Shown here in pieces: positions 39,096-53,670 of a DNA stretch of 64,000 nucleotides; within the stretch, counting starts at the first letter, position 1; each line of letters starts with the position of its first letter. Below the pieces are notes generated by a model. That model ran no database searches. It saw nothing but the letters and a program-made list of their open reading frames with translations, and was not told where the DNA came from. The DNA is taken from the NCBI GenBank assembly GCA_008694505.1, contig VZDJ01007755.1:10199540-10263539 (forward strand), in the 5' to 3' direction. This DNA is from Cyanoderma ruficeps. Taxonomy: Eukaryota > Chordata > Aves > Passeriformes > Timaliidae. The position numbers and the translations under genes were made by a program.

Positions 39096-40737
39096 ATTGA
39101 CAAAGGCTGGGGGGTTTTGGTTCTAAGTATAACAAGGAAATTAATTTTTATTTTCTAAAAAAAAGGAATCTGTAAAAGATCAGACCAATTTTTGGACTTT
39201 ACCATCATCAGAGTTAGACTGTGGGGGACTATGACTTCATACTAAAATGAAGCATTTCCACTAGCAAAAATGGCTTTCAGGTCTATGGACACTGAATGTT
39301 TAGATTGAGTTAAATTGGAAAGTCAAACAATCTCAGAAGATCTGTGATGCTGTTCACCATTTTAAAACAATGATCAAAACAGAGGCAAGATAATGGCAGC
39401 GTAGTGAGTCCTGGTAGCCAGAAGTCAGACTGCAACCAAAAATCTCAATTTGTTTAATGAACTATCAATTCTGTTGCCTATTTCTTCAGGAACACTACAC
39501 TCCAATTACTGAAAAACAGGATGCTCTTTCAGAAATCATAACTGAGCAGCATCTTTTGTCAAGGCTCTGCATCTCAAGCTTGTCAGAGATGTGATAAATG
39601 ACTGAAATACTACGCTTCCCAAATTCTACATCTATGTCCATGGTTATTCCTTCACAACAAACAATTAACCAGAGGCTTCAGAAAAGAGAAAATAATTCCT
39701 TCAGAAGAGTGTAAACCAGAGCAGGTCTGTTTCAAATTCGATGACAGTTTCACCACTAACTTCAGCTAAGATTTACAGCCAAACACCAGATTTTCAAAGC
39801 CTAAGAGAGTGGATTAAAATCTATTTTTTAAAGGACTGAAGTTTAGGTCTTAGAAAAAAAGTCAACCTTACAATCAAGGGGTTTTTTAAGCAGTTAGCAA
39901 AATCTCTGATTTTTACAAATATAGTTGGAATACCCAGGCTATAAGAGAAAAGAAGAGTTTCCCTCGTAGACAAGTTAAAAAAGAATAATTAGTTTAAGTT
40001 TGGAACTATTAACAATTTCTCCTCTGTTCTTCAGAAAAAGAATAATTCCAAGGGTTAAAAATACTTGCAGTGGGATAAGACACGTTCAAAATTTATTCAA
40101 GAGAAAGTTGAAAGGTGACTTTTCATGTGAGATTTCTGACAATAAATGGATGTTTTAAGTTAGCAGAAAAACAAAGACATGATAACGCCCCAGACCCGAT
40201 TGCCAAAACCAGGCAAATTCATAACAACGCCCAGGCAAGCATTCTAAAGTCAGTGTCATTAATCACTGTACTGCTGTAATTAACACCTCAGATAAACAGC
40301 ATCCTCTGACATACACCACAGCCAGAAAGCAAGTCTTCAAATAACCCCTGTCTTTAATTAGTCTGGGAGTAGTAAGAAACTACTGTAGTTCGAGGGGCTG
40401 TGGAAGTTACTGACACAAGGAGGAGGCACCTCAATCCTTCTCACTCTTTCAGAGTGACTTGTAGACCTCTACTTCTTGGCGCAATTTCAAAATAATTACA
40501 TTTCTATTTAAAATTAATAACGAATAGAAGTTCTTTATTAAAGTTCAGGAATCTTACAAAATAGAACAAAAGCATAGCAGCAAACTTTTATTCATCCACA
40601 AGAAGCAAACCATGATTGAATGACACATTTTAAACAGAAAACTGGCACTTTTCAGAGTATTTGGAACTGACATATCAGTTCATGCCATAAATAAAAATCC
40701 ATTTCAGTGAGTCTTCATAAAGTTTGCCTACTAAACT

Positions 40738-40779
40738 AAAAAAAAAAAAAAAAAAAANTAAAAAAAAAAAAAAAAAAAA
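40738..40779. repeat. Poly-A tract with N
   Basis: About 40 A, interrupted by N at 40758 and one T at 40759. It could be a retrotransposon-type tail or a simple homopolymer. No element body is recognisable on its left. Confidence 0.9.
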
Positions 40780-42584
40780 TTCTATGTTCCCATTCTAAGT
40801 TGTTTCTTGGACTAGCTTAAAATTAAAATATTTGATTATATTATTTTTTTTAGATTGTGTTGGCTATCCAACTGCTCATCCATCATCGTGAGAATGTAGA
40901 ACTATGAATAAATGGACCTAGCAAAAAAGGTCTCACATACGTTGATTTTTTAAAAACATTAAGTAATTTTAAAGTAATAAATCGTGCTACCTGAAACACA
41001 TCAACGGAACATCCTGGACCACAGAATTCAACATGTTATTTTCATTATCTAATCTATGCCATCCAAGCAAGCTTGAGTTTCCTTTTTTAAAGAGAACTCT
41101 GCTCTTTAATGACATTTTTGAAGGGATTTCATCACCTGATTGCTAGTTATTTCAAAAAACTAGGAATTGTCTATTCACACCTGACTTTATGTATCTTCAC
41201 CTTTCCAATACTTTGGTTAATTTTGCTCAAAATATCTATGATACAAAATAAACCTAGAAAATATCTTACTCTAAAAAGTTAAGACTAACATAACTCTACT
41301 AATTTAAGAAAGACCTTTGCACATTAACTATTTAAGTTATATTTCTAAATGGTATTTTATTTTATGCAATGTACATAACACTTAATGTGATCTTGAGATT
41401 GTCAGCAATGTTAATTCTAAGTGATAACTCATTGTAAAGTATATGTAAAAATCAAGTTTATTGACTCTTGAGATTTGCTTTCCAATCATCTAAAGTCCTT
41501 CCTGTAACCAGTTATTTCTTAGCAGCATCTAAATAAAACCTCATTTACCCACATACTTGATACTGTAACATATAATGATACCGGAGGGGGAAAAAAAAAT
41601 TAATGTTGTTTACCAAACTGATGAGAAACTTTGGTGCCAAAATAGCAATTAGTTTTCCTTGAACAGAGGTCTTCATGGGTCAACAAGATAACAGCAAGCG
41701 CACTAAGACATTTTTAAAAAATAATATTTCTATTCAGGCATATTCTTATCAATGACAACACAAATGTACATTAATCTTTCTTATGAGTCACTTATAAGGT
41801 CAGTGCTAGCAGATGTTCATAGGAAAATCTATACTTTCACTTTATATGCATAATTTAGGCCTCTTTGCATTCATGTGAAGTACACTTCATTTTTTCCATT
41901 GCTATCTTGAGACTGAGAACTGCTGTGTGTAGAAGATAAAATTAATCTTGTGTTGTCTACACTCGCATTGAAAGCTAAAGTAAGGTTCTCAAAATCATAG
42001 ATTACAATGACAAAAAATAATTAACCCTTCCTCCCTCTCCTAAAAAGGATCACCTACACTTGTATACATTCTTAAACCTGACTGACAAAAGCAAAAACAT
42101 GGTAACATGATAAATTCCTGTCTGGGCTTGATCTACAGAAAAATAAACAATACAAGCATGCAATTACACTTTCTGTCCCACTAATGAATTGCAGTGGATT
42201 AATGTGATATTCTTTGTAGCAGAATTGATGATGAACTTATTGGCTGTTCTATGTGCCTGCCACTGTAATTTAGCATTCATTAATAACTATTTAAATTAGA
42301 GAGAAGCTGAACACAAGTGCAGTCTATACAGTTGAAAACACTTCCCAACTCTTATATCAAACCTAATTACAGATGTAAGCTTGAATTTTAAGGGAATGAT
42401 TACTTTCCATTCCATAGGTCAGCATAATTCTGGTTGCTGTAACAGTATCTAGCATACAAGACTATGTTTCCTGTCTTGTTTCTAGTCCTCTAAAATAGTT
42501 TGCACTCATTAACAGCTACACTGATTATATACAAATACAGGCTCTGTGTAATATGCAATAAATAGAGAAGAAAGGTCTTCTTAC

Positions 42585-42641
42585 CTTTATACTTAATCCA
42601 AATCCTCCTACAGTCTGTCTTCTAATTGTTACTGTTCTTTC
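42585..42641 (-). CDS. SNTG1: SNTG1 coding exon: start of PDZ with carboxylate-binding loop (about residues 55-73)
   Basis: This 57-bp exon encodes 19 codons, ERTVTIRRQ through GGFGLSIK, and is phase 0 at both ends. The acceptor follows a run of T ending TTTCAG|GAAAG, and the donor is AAAG|GTAAGA. GGFGLS is the PDZ carboxylate-binding loop (the GLGF-type motif), which holds the C-terminus of the PDZ ligand. The basic RR just before it is typical of syntrophins. Because the exon is symmetrical, skipping it would keep the frame but delete the ligand-binding loop. It sits between introns of about 11.0 kb and 6.1 kb. Identification is secure from motif, length and exact phase match with its neighbours. 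Confidence 0.97.
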
Positions 42642-45600
42642 CTGAAAAAAAAAAATCAAGTTTTGCTAGATTTAATGTCTTCTACCAGAACAACTATATT
42701 CATACTTCAGTAAGGTTTTTCAACATTGATTTCTGTTGTTTTAATTAAGTACTGAATTCCTGAACTGAAAATCTCATGAAACCTATGTACCACAGGAAAA
42801 AGATAAAATGTGGATGAAGAGATCCTGTCTCAAAAAAAAAAACAACCCCAAAAATCATTTGTTCAATTCACAGCATCCTAGCAAGTACTACAATGCATAA
42901 AAAACAAAACCTTGGAGTTGGACAATTATGGTACAACACGAACATTTCAGAGGGTAAGGCCTTTACTAGTCCTAAATTAGTCCCACGTGCAGGTTGATCA
43001 TTACACGTTGAAGTACATACACTGCTCTCCTGCAGTGCATTTCCCAATTCAGTGTCATCTGAAAGGAAAACAACTTGTGCATGCCAAGAGCATTCACTGA
43101 TGTTAACCAAAGCCTAACAAGTGCACACGTTTCATGAATTCATTTCAAAGCACAGTAATGATCCAAATTTAAAAAAAACCCAACAAAACAAAAGCCAAAA
43201 CCACCAGAAACTGATACAAAACCAGCCACTGTTGATCTCAGAGCAATGGTTTAAAAATTGTAACCCATAACCTACAATTATTAAAAGCAGCCCATCTTTT
43301 TCCTTTTATTGCTTGTCTAAAAATTTGTGCCAGAAAAACTGTTGGCTCCTATCTGTCTCAGATAAGAACATTTACAAAAAAGATTTTTTTGGTTTTTTTC
43401 CTAGTCTGTCTGTTGGCTTTATAACCACAGATCATTTAGAATTAATACATTTAGGTAGTAGTAAAATAACTTATTATCAGATATACCATATATCCAGATT
43501 CAAATATATCAGTTTTATAGATTTCTGAATGTCCTCTACACGTGGTCTGGATTTTATACTCATTTAACTACCTGTGTATCTATTGCATGGCAAATGTCTG
43601 CATGTACATTACATTTAACTATATTTATTTCAGCACAATCAGCATAGATTGCCAGTATCAGTCAGATTTGAAGAGATCATCAGGAATGTAGCAGTGACAG
43701 AAAGGATGAAATCTATACAGACATATTTTTTTCTTCCTTACTTCATTTACAGAAAGGAAAATTAAGAAGCTACCACATAAAAGTTTTGGAAAACTGCTAT
43801 GGCAGAAATTTGGTGAAAATCAAGTCACTTTGTTTCTTTTTTCATGTTTGTGATAAATATGAACTGTGTAACTGCAGAAAGAGGAAGCATAAACTCATCC
43901 AATGTTTTGGACAAGGGATAGCCTAAAATTAGACTACCATTTGTTCATTTAGGCTAATGCTTGCAAAATGTAAAATACTTGCAAATATTTATTCAAAGAA
44001 AAAGGTACATATATTGCTGTTAAATAGCCAAATGTTTCAATATTTTTGTTTTTAACATAAACCTCTAAAAAGGAACTTTCATAATGCAGTTCCCATAGAT
44101 TGGTTTCAGGCCACAAACTGTACTTAAAAAACATTTTTGTCTGTCACAGTATCAGATGCGGGTAATGGTGCTGACAATATATTCAGGATAAACCAATATA
44201 GGCCACAGCCTGATGTGTGGCCTGTGCTGAGTTTACATAAATGAACAGAAAACTCTCAGCTGTGGCTCCACTGGGAGCTGCATTTTTTCTGTTAACTTCA
44301 TCTTGTTTCTACCTCCAGCTTGTGTTGAACATGGAGTTAAGAACAGGAACTTGACTTGTACACTCTAGTCAATATATTCTGGTATTTTTTGTTATACATG
44401 CTCAAATCAAATAGAATACACTTGTGCTAAGATGACATTGAAAAATAGCAACCTTTCACAAACTGGCTTGAATTGGTAGTGTTACATCAACCATGAATGG
44501 AGTAAAGGACAATAAACATACAGATTAAATTTCAAAGTAATATTCTCAGTGAAAAACATGTAACTTCATAAAATTTTTAGTTCACGATATGTCAGTAGTC
44601 ACTGTAAATACTGGCATCTGACCATATTCCGAGCTGAAGATATATTTTTAAAAAAACTTAATAGAAAACTATACTGGAGAATATTTCTGTCCCTGTTGTC
44701 TTTCATAGACCAACACGCCCATAAATACCTATTAAAAAATACCCATTAAAAAGAGTCAATAAACCATAGGTTTTGGTTTTCACTCAAGCAAATGCAGACT
44801 CAAGATAGTCCCGAAAATATCTGATCCAGGGTCTTCTGTGAGCTTGCCAGTGCTGTCTGACAGAAAACTAGAAACATTTCACACTGGAGTTCAGCATTAT
44901 TTTTTTATGTTAAAAAAAAAAAAAAATGCATGTTAGCACAGAAGATTCCTAAATAAGCAAAACCGTATAGAAGTAAGGAAGGAAACCAGAAAAAAAAATT
45001 CAAGACACTTTTTCAGCACAACACAATTTATCACAGGGTTTTGTCTAGTATTTTTACTAGTTTCTTTTCTATCTCCACTGAAAGTTGATATTAAGTATTT
45101 TGGGACCAGACAGTTACTGAACTGAATTTCGCTTCAAAAAGATACTGCAAATTAGATTCACTTGAGTGATGTGTTAGGTGCAGTGAAGGCATTGCATTGT
45201 ATTTAATCTAGGCTAATTCGACACACCTCTCAGTCTTAAAATAAAAAAATATTTGCTTAATTGCAGTTACATTTTCTTCACATCAAGTTAGCTAACAAAC
45301 ATGAAAATGACCTTCAAAAGTACAAATCAGAATTATATACAAATTGCGTATTTCTTTAGTAAACGATTAATAATCCCCTAGTCTGCAACTTCAAACCCCA
45401 CACAAACCTTACAGTGAAACAGCTTTTCCAGAACAGTTAGAAGCCTCAGACATTTCAAACACCTGAATTTTGGATTAGGATCAAGCCCCAGCTCTAATCA
45501 GCCATTGATCAAGGCAAGGGTGGTTTTTTTTTGTAATCAATAAAGAAAAATAAGCACATTCAATGCTGGTGGGTCAAAGCAGGTGTCCAAATTAGGTGTT

Positions 45601-48600
45601 AATCAACTCCATCAAGTATAGAGGCAGAATGTCAAATTTAACTTAGACAGATGAATCCCTCCCTTTTGACTTGCAAAGTAACTTGAATAAGTATTTTGAT
45701 GGTAGATACTTGCTTTGAAATGTTTTGGCAGAAAACTCCTTTTTCCAAGTAAGTTTTATTTTTGATTTTCACATGACTTATTTTATGTGACCCTCAAAAA
45801 CCCCATACCAAGCCTCATTTTCAGTGCCATTTTCAACCCAGGTGAATGGAATATACCTTGTCTGCAAAGCACTATATTGTAAAGTATTTTTTATCATAAT
45901 GATTAATGCACAAAAGAAGTTTAACCAGCAATCTGAAGCAAATTATTTTGTTCTGATGCCTTTAATTAGCATTTCAAATGAACAATAACAATAATAAAAT
46001 TATCTTCTCTGGTCTAATAGCTTTAAGTTCTTAAATTGATTTACAACTATTCATTAATAAAACACAGCAAGAGTTCTGGAAGGCAAAACATTTTGTACAA
46101 GTGAAGAAGTGCTCTAAGTATCCTGATTGACTATTTGTGATGTTCAGGTGAAAAATACTGATGTTCCATTGATTCTCTATTAATATTTTTATGCTTTCCC
46201 CTATTTTTCCACCACATATAATCTATGATTGAATTTGCAGTGGTTTTGCAAATTCCAAAAGCAACTTCATCCCCAAGTTTACAAAATAAAACTTGGTCCA
46301 GATATAAAGATACTTAGTTCACTATCAAGACTACACAAAGTGTTCTGTGAGCTTGTAATTCCATTTTCACATTTGTTATCTACATTATATCAAACAGAGG
46401 GAAGGTTAGAGCTCCTAGGACCCTTGAAAGAAAGATTCAGAGTAGTGTTCTTGGTGTTCCCTGGAACAGAACAAAAGTAGTTATTACTTTATTGTAAAAT
46501 ACAAATTGCTGCCATGCTGTCAGCACTTTCCATGGCTCTCAGAAAATTGACTGGAAAGGACAGCTAAGAGTTTTGAAAAAAAAAAAAAAAAATTCTTCCT
46601 CAGAGCTATGCAGTGAAACAGAAACAATATTTTTGAGGCTTTCATTGAAGAGCTACTAAAATTTCTCCTTATAATCCATATGATCTTCTTCTGGGGAACA
46701 TAAATGTCATCATAAGTGAGATCAGAAGTGAAGAACGACGTGAGCATAGAGCAACAGTAAATAGTGAGGAAAACACCAAATCCTAGGTAATCATTAACCA
46801 TTTAAATTTAGTTAAGAGCTAATGTTATTTTCAAGTTACATCTTGGAGCACCGCAAAAATTTAAGTATTTCATACTGACTGGTATGTGATGTAAAAGAAA
46901 GTTTATAATTACTCAACTAACTCTTAAAAAGAATATTTAGTTAGCAATTTTTCAAACTATCTATTCTCATATAATATAAAGCAGTCATCTAATGGGATCT
47001 AATAATCTGTCTCTATGAAAGAAGTCAAATACATGTTGAACAAAAGGATGAAGAAACTTCAAAAATCTTCAGAAAACTGAATTAACAGCATGTGAAACTT
47101 AAATATATCATTTCTCAACCTTTTTCCCAGTGTGTGGTTATTCATCTGGTGAGTCTGGATATTCATCTTACAAGAGTAAAAGTATGAAGAATTAGTTTGT
47201 CTAAGTACAGACAGAAAACAAGACCTCTCTTTTCAGAGGACAGAACAGAGACCAAGGTCTTTTACATATGGAGGAACATGATAAAAAGCTGAAAAGTTTG
47301 CAGCAAAAAACAGCAAGTGGGAAAAAAAGAAGAGACATGGAGAGGAATCTACAATAGCACAGTGACATGGAAATATGTAGGAGGAAAAAAAGCAGATAAA
47401 TATTAGAACATAAATTTTAAAATGTAATAGTATAAAGATAAAACCAATATGTTGGCTTCCATGTAGCTTCCTAGATCGACCTGTTAACATTTGATACCAT
47501 AATATATTCAAGGCCACACTCTCATATAGTTTATCAGCTATTAGTAATCCCACATTTTGAAATAAGAAAATATAATGAGAATTTAAAAAAAAATTAATTA
47601 TTGCATACATTTTCAAGGTTTTAAATCCTCATTTTGATAATGCTTTGCTCTTTCTTAGTGACATTTCTTTGGCTTAATTTACATGGGCAAGCTTTATACT
47701 CAATCTGAGTGTAAAGGACACAGGACACAGGTCAGTCACATTTCCAGTCTGAATTAATAATGTTAACAAGGTTTGCCAGCAGACTTGCTCATCTGCTAAC
47801 AACTCCCATCATGTGGCATTTGTGGCATTATTTCAGTTCCTCGTGGAACTCGAGAAGGTTGGCAGTGAGGGAGGGCTGCAACGTGCCTGGTCAAGTGGAA
47901 ATCCCCCTTCCTCTGCAGCTGGGCTGGAGACTGGGGATGGCAAACACAGCGGTGTCATGTAGGGTGTTACCAGTGACTAGAATAAAAAATGCTCTCAACC
48001 CTTCATTTCTTCTTACTTTAAAATGTTCCCAGACCTGCAGCCTATGTTTGAAAGCTGAAACATTCACCTAAGTATCTCCTTATAACATTTCTACGCATAC
48101 TATTGATTCATTTCAGAAATACTGCATTTCTTATTATAGAAATGAAAGACTAACAAACTTACAATCCCATGATCAGGATATGAACTCCCACTAGGCTTCA
48201 TAATGAACATTTCTGCAGTTTCCTTACATCATACACTGCCATTGATCAATGTTTTGGGTTCTCTGAGTTCTTTCTGATTTGCAATATTTTTTTCTTTCTT
48301 GTGGAGGAAAACCCTTCTTCCAATGAGGAAAAGTTATTATTTTCTTTCAAATCCTGCAGTATAAATGGCATTTTTAACTTCAACTGATTGCTATACTTTT
48401 TACTCATAAGTAGCTGCAGAAAAGTAAGCTGCCTTAGACTTTCCCTAAATAATCATATTTACATCTGTCAGGTTGTCACTTTAAAGCTGTCCAGATTGGC
48501 AGGGAAAAAAAAAAGTTGCCCTCATCTGATAGATACTTGACGACTTCAGTGAAAAAATGGATTCACTCCACTGAATAGCTGACAGATACCAACAAGATAA

Positions 48601-51600
48601 AAGAACCCAAAGTTTCTTACTGGTAGCTTTGTGAAGATAACAAGAATGGAAAGTGCTTGAAAGGTGACCTATCTGTGCACATATTTGCAATTCTCTCCAA
48701 GACAGGGAGTTTCAGTTTGGCATTGTTTATAATATCCAACCACACATCAGACTCATAATTGTAAATAAAGATAATAGAGAAAATAAGTAAAACTATTATT
48801 TACCATTTCAAGCTTGTAATTTTTTATTCTATTTCTATTCATTAAAATGGCTAATGTTAATTGAACTTGTGTTACCAACACTAAAATATATAACGAGAAA
48901 ATTCATAATTTTCAAAAAAGAATGATCCAATGTAACAGATATAAATTTAGCTCTCAGGAAGTCTGAAAAAATTAAATATTCAAGCAAGGAAAATGTAATA
49001 ACTTCATGTGACTTCCCAGGCATTTCTTCATTAAGTGATGTGTTCTGAATTTACATTTATTATTGAAAAACAATAATAACTGTATTATTGAAAATAAAAT
49101 ATCAAGAAAAACATTCTATTGTGTAAAGTTTTTAAAGCTTAAAAGTTTTTAATTTAGAAGTTTTTAATATGAAGTTTTTATTAAAAATTTAATACAAAAC
49201 TAAAAATAAAAAAAATAAAATCTCTAACAACTGTATTTGAATACTTTATGGGTTTTGTATATATTTATGAAACTTTCTGCAACCGATTTCACAATACCAT
49301 AAGGACAACCCTAAAAGTGAAATATCATTTCTTTTTATGCTTACAGTAAAAAAAAAAAAAGACTGTAGTTAATATCAGAAAACAGATCTGGCTGCAGTGC
49401 AACGATTTGAGACTGTGTTACATCCTGGCCTTGGTAAAGGTGTTTACTGATATTTTTTTCTTTATGGCAACACCAATTACAATGCATAGGATACATTTAG
49501 ATACAACCGTATCAACCTCAGTCAAACTCTTGGACAAATGCCATGCTGCTCTGAGAGCAGTTGCTCTATCAATTCACAAAAAACCCCCGATCATTCACTC
49601 TTTACTAGTATTGAGTTATGACTGACCTTCACACAAGTTTCCCCCAAAGATCTTTAATTAAAAAATCAAACCACTAGAAGCACTTATTAATGTTTAATTA
49701 ATGCATTTACCACACAGCAGCATAGAAATAAATTACTTGAACGAAATGTGACTCGTCTGTGATGTTATCATCAGGTGAGTTAGCAGTATTTTGTAAAATC
49801 TACGATCCTTTAAAAGAACATTTAAGACAATTTTGTAAAAATGCAAACTATCCTGGTAGCTAACAATTTGCCAGGTGTTTGTAGTTTATTTTGATTCTTT
49901 TAGAAAAGAAGAGTAGCTGATTCAAACAATCCATCCTGTCAGATGGTACATCGTCATATCCTCAATTTATGTATCTCACATGCACATTGACTCTATGTGT
50001 AAAAAAATTCTGAGTATTATAAATATTTTAATAAACAAAATTCATTAAAGAAAAGAAGAAAAAATCCACAGCTCCCTAGACAGATAAACTACTTATCTTG
50101 ATATAGTACAATAATCCTTTTCCTTGAATTTCAGATGTTTGTGAAAGGCGATAGAAACTGTGAGGATTAATTCTAAAATAAAAACTATTGATTCTGGAAT
50201 GGCAAATATAAAAACCTTTCCTAAGAACAAATCTACTTCAGATATCCCATACCTTATGCTACCTCCTCTCCCATCATAATTTTCACCAAGTTCAGCATCA
50301 GGCTATCTTGGTTAGTCCAGATTATTTACATGTATGTCTAAGAAGAGTGAGAGTTGCCTCATTGCTTATTGTTATATAGAACACCTTACAGCAAACTTTT
50401 GTGACCCTAATTTCATGTAATTAAAGAAATATGCTTAGAAGAATATATCTAGATATTCTATAGTTCTGCCATCAATAGTGATGAGGTTTCTACATGGTTT
50501 AATTCAGCTCTTTTCGGGACATTTGGTAACTGCTCTGGGAGAAAAAGGCGTACCTGACCTAAGGGACAGCTGTCTTATCTTCCAACACAAGCTACTCCTA
50601 GTGAGGCATATACTTCCCATAATATAAAGCCTCTCTACAGGCAAGGATTTAATTTAGATTAGTAACAACACTGCCTTCTACCCTTTGAGTTTCATAGTAC
50701 GTTCTCATCCCACTTTTGGTCATTTGCACTGAAGCCCAAATCTACACTGGGTATCTGCTGGCAGCATAATACTGAACCTGCTACATTTGTTTCTCTTGGA
50801 AAGCAAGACTTTCTTATGGCACACAAAAAGAAATATATTTAATACTTATTGATGCAGCTGATGCTCAAATTTAGATGTACTCCATGATTATTTGAATGAT
50901 GGTTGATTGCTATATGTACAATTGCTGCAGGACTCTCAGTAATGCTTGTAATTTTTTTCACCCCTAAGAAAGTCTCTTAAAGAAACAGATGCTTTCTTTT
51001 TGTTTATTTTGTTTATAATCTTTTATGCATTTTATTTTCTTACTTCAAACTGTATACAATGAAAGAAGAAACAATGTTTCTTTGCATCTCCTAAGTTTTG
51101 GAAACTAGAACTGTTTAACACCAAAAGGAAATGTTCCAAATTGAGAACTAGGTCCTTATCCCATACACTCACATTAAACAGCACTTAATTCCTGAGGAGC
51201 CATTGACTTTATTTAGATTATTCCACAGGATGCAGATCTGGATGCTGCTGGAACGTTAAGTGCCTGTTTAAAGTCTGTCCTACACAGAGGAGCATGCAAA
51301 TTGATTCAGACCCAACAAACAGAAGAGGCACTGTTCTGAACTAGAAACACAGTAATAGCCTTTCGTTCCATACCAGTGCAGCAGTGATAAAGCAAAACAT
51401 TATAAGCAAAGTATTTAGAGATTATTTATTTAAACAGATTAAAAATTACTTTTGCTGTAGCTACCTGTCTGTAAAATTTAACAATACTATTGTTCCTCAG
51501 TTACAAATTTTATTTTTATGCTTAAAGAGTTTATTCTCTGAGGCATTCACTGTCAGTTGCTAATGAAAACCCGTGCTTTGTAGAATTCAGGTAAAACAAA

Positions 51601-53670
51601 GATAAATGCAGGCAGTTATCTAGAATGACAGAAAGAACAAAACAAAATCAGGCAAACAAAGTAAAACATAAAAATAAACAAAAAACAAATTAAACCTAAT
51701 AAATCAAGAATAAAACTGGGGAAAAATAGAAAAAAATAAAAAAAAAATCCTGTGGGACTTATGTGATTATAGTTTATAATCAAGGCACATGATTCCAGAT
51801 AATTCAAATAACCTGTGACAAAAGGAGAGTTAACTGTGAAATGCCAATCATCCTTAGCTGGCACAAACCTACTGCTAAAAAACCTAGTCTTAATCCCAAA
51901 GGAAATCAGGGTAAAGTGCTCAAAAGTCACTACTCTAACAATGGCACCTCCAGGAAAAAGAAACTCCACATCAACACACTAATATCAATCAGTTAATGAG
52001 TTATGCATTGAATAAGCAAATAACATTGGGGAGTTTAACTGGGGAAGCAAATAGTCCATTATTTTCTACAGAGCCTTTGCAAAACTAAGGAGAGAAAAAC
52101 TGTAAGAGAAAGCCTTGCTGTGAAAAGGGGAAAAAAAAATTAATATGCATTTCATGACGACATTTAAATAACAAGTTCAGCAGGATATTGCAGATATTAC
52201 AGCAGAATAATGAAAGTCATATTTCTGAGTGATAAAATCTTTTAATAAATAATGTCAGAATGGTGTTGGTGGAATAATGGTGCCACAGTGTATGTTGCTA
52301 ATTGAACAAATACAGCTTGAGCTTGAACTCATAACTTCTTTCTATCCTGGCTGCTGGATGTCCTGTCTATTGAGGAAAAGGGGAGTCTGACTGGTAAAAG
52401 GATCATCTATATTCCACATAAAGGATACAGACCTGTATTAGCAAACTGCATTTGTTCAGCATGAAACAGAAGCTAATGTCAGATTTGTCATCCAAATAAA
52501 TCCAGCCTCTATGGAGACTGTAGGCAATGTGTTCCTCTTGTTTCAGAGAAAAGCTCCAAAGAATTCACCTTGAGATACTCATAATCACGAGAAGAATAAT
52601 TTGACACATTTTTTCATTAGTCTTTCACACTCTGCACTGCTAACATTCTACCAATTTATTTTTCATTTGTGCTTTGCATCTTTTTATTGTACTTGTATTT
52701 AGAGACATAAGTATGTGGCAACAGCAGCAATTAAATAATAAAACAGACATAATAGCATTAACAGAACATTTGTATAAACAAATATCACACTACTATGCCT
52801 CACAAGATTTAACACGAAATTCTATGATTATTTTATTTAGCTCAAAGGGAGACCAGAATGTTTATGACAGTTTCACATAAATCTTGACAATGTCTCTACA
52901 AAGCATAATTACAGTATCTACAAAAATGTCTATAGAAATAAATACTAAATGTTTTCTATTATTTCTGTACCTATCTCCTAGTATTGAATAAAAACTTTGC
53001 ATTACAATAGCTCAAAACCCCACAAAAGTATTCTATATAAAATTCTACAGATCTTTAAAATAGCTGTAGTTTTTCACGCACAAAATTCAGTATGATGCTT
53101 AAATAAGGAATCTGATACATCATGTAAAAACAGTAATACATAAATCCTATTATCCCACTGTTCCACCTCTGCTAACATGAGATGCTGTCAAAGCTAGTGA
53201 CCCTCACAGCGTTCCTGAAGTCCAGTGCTGGGCTGACACAGGAAGGAACTCCAACAACAGAGGATAAATGGTAACTCCTCTACCAGCAAAGCCCTGCTGT
53301 AAGTATCTTATCCACTCCACAGACAATACTGAGATACATAAGTACATTGAGGTATCTGTACTCCCTGCAAAAACCACTGCTCCTGCCATTCCTCCCACAT
53401 CCAGTGGCTCCAACACCCAAGGGTGAGTGAAGATAAACAGTGCTGCAGTCATGCATATAACTTATTATCTTATTGCTGCTTCTTAGATGAGTATTGCTAA
53501 TATTTACTCACAAAAAGAAACATTAAAATATCCTTCGTGTTAACAGCATTAAATGAAATACCAATCCATGGGAGCAAATGCACACAGATGTGTGCATGCA
53601 CCCGTACACACATACACACAGCATATTTTCTTTGTAAAGAACTCTTAAAGAAGAAATAAAAACTACTTAC
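42642..53670 (-). other. SNTG1: SNTG1 intron of 11.0 kb
   Basis: AT-rich intron between the first PH1 exon and the PDZ loop exon. It has short A/T homopolymers and a CA-rich stretch near 53580-53625, but no recognised transposon. Short open frames such as the one at 51616-51969 lack any family resemblance. Confidence 0.85.
53580..53625. repeat. CA/TG-rich low-complexity stretch
   Basis: Interrupted ACACAC/GTGTG sequence about 50 bp beyond the donor of the SNTG1 exon at 53671-53805. Confidence 0.6.

Larger units (their letters stand above)
36516..42584 (-). other. SNTG1: SNTG1 intron of 6.1 kb
   Basis: The intron contains a GC-richer exon-like segment on the plus strand (38830-38935), a 24-bp tandem duplication (39048-39095) and a poly-A tract with an N (40738-40779). 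At about 42160-42310 there is a low-repeat AT-rich stretch that could be a conserved non-coding element. Confidence 0.85.

Noticed and set aside
51616..51969. 117-codon minus-strand open frame
   Set aside because: Its tail is Phe-rich from A-rich plus-strand sequence, and no domain or splice boundary supports it.
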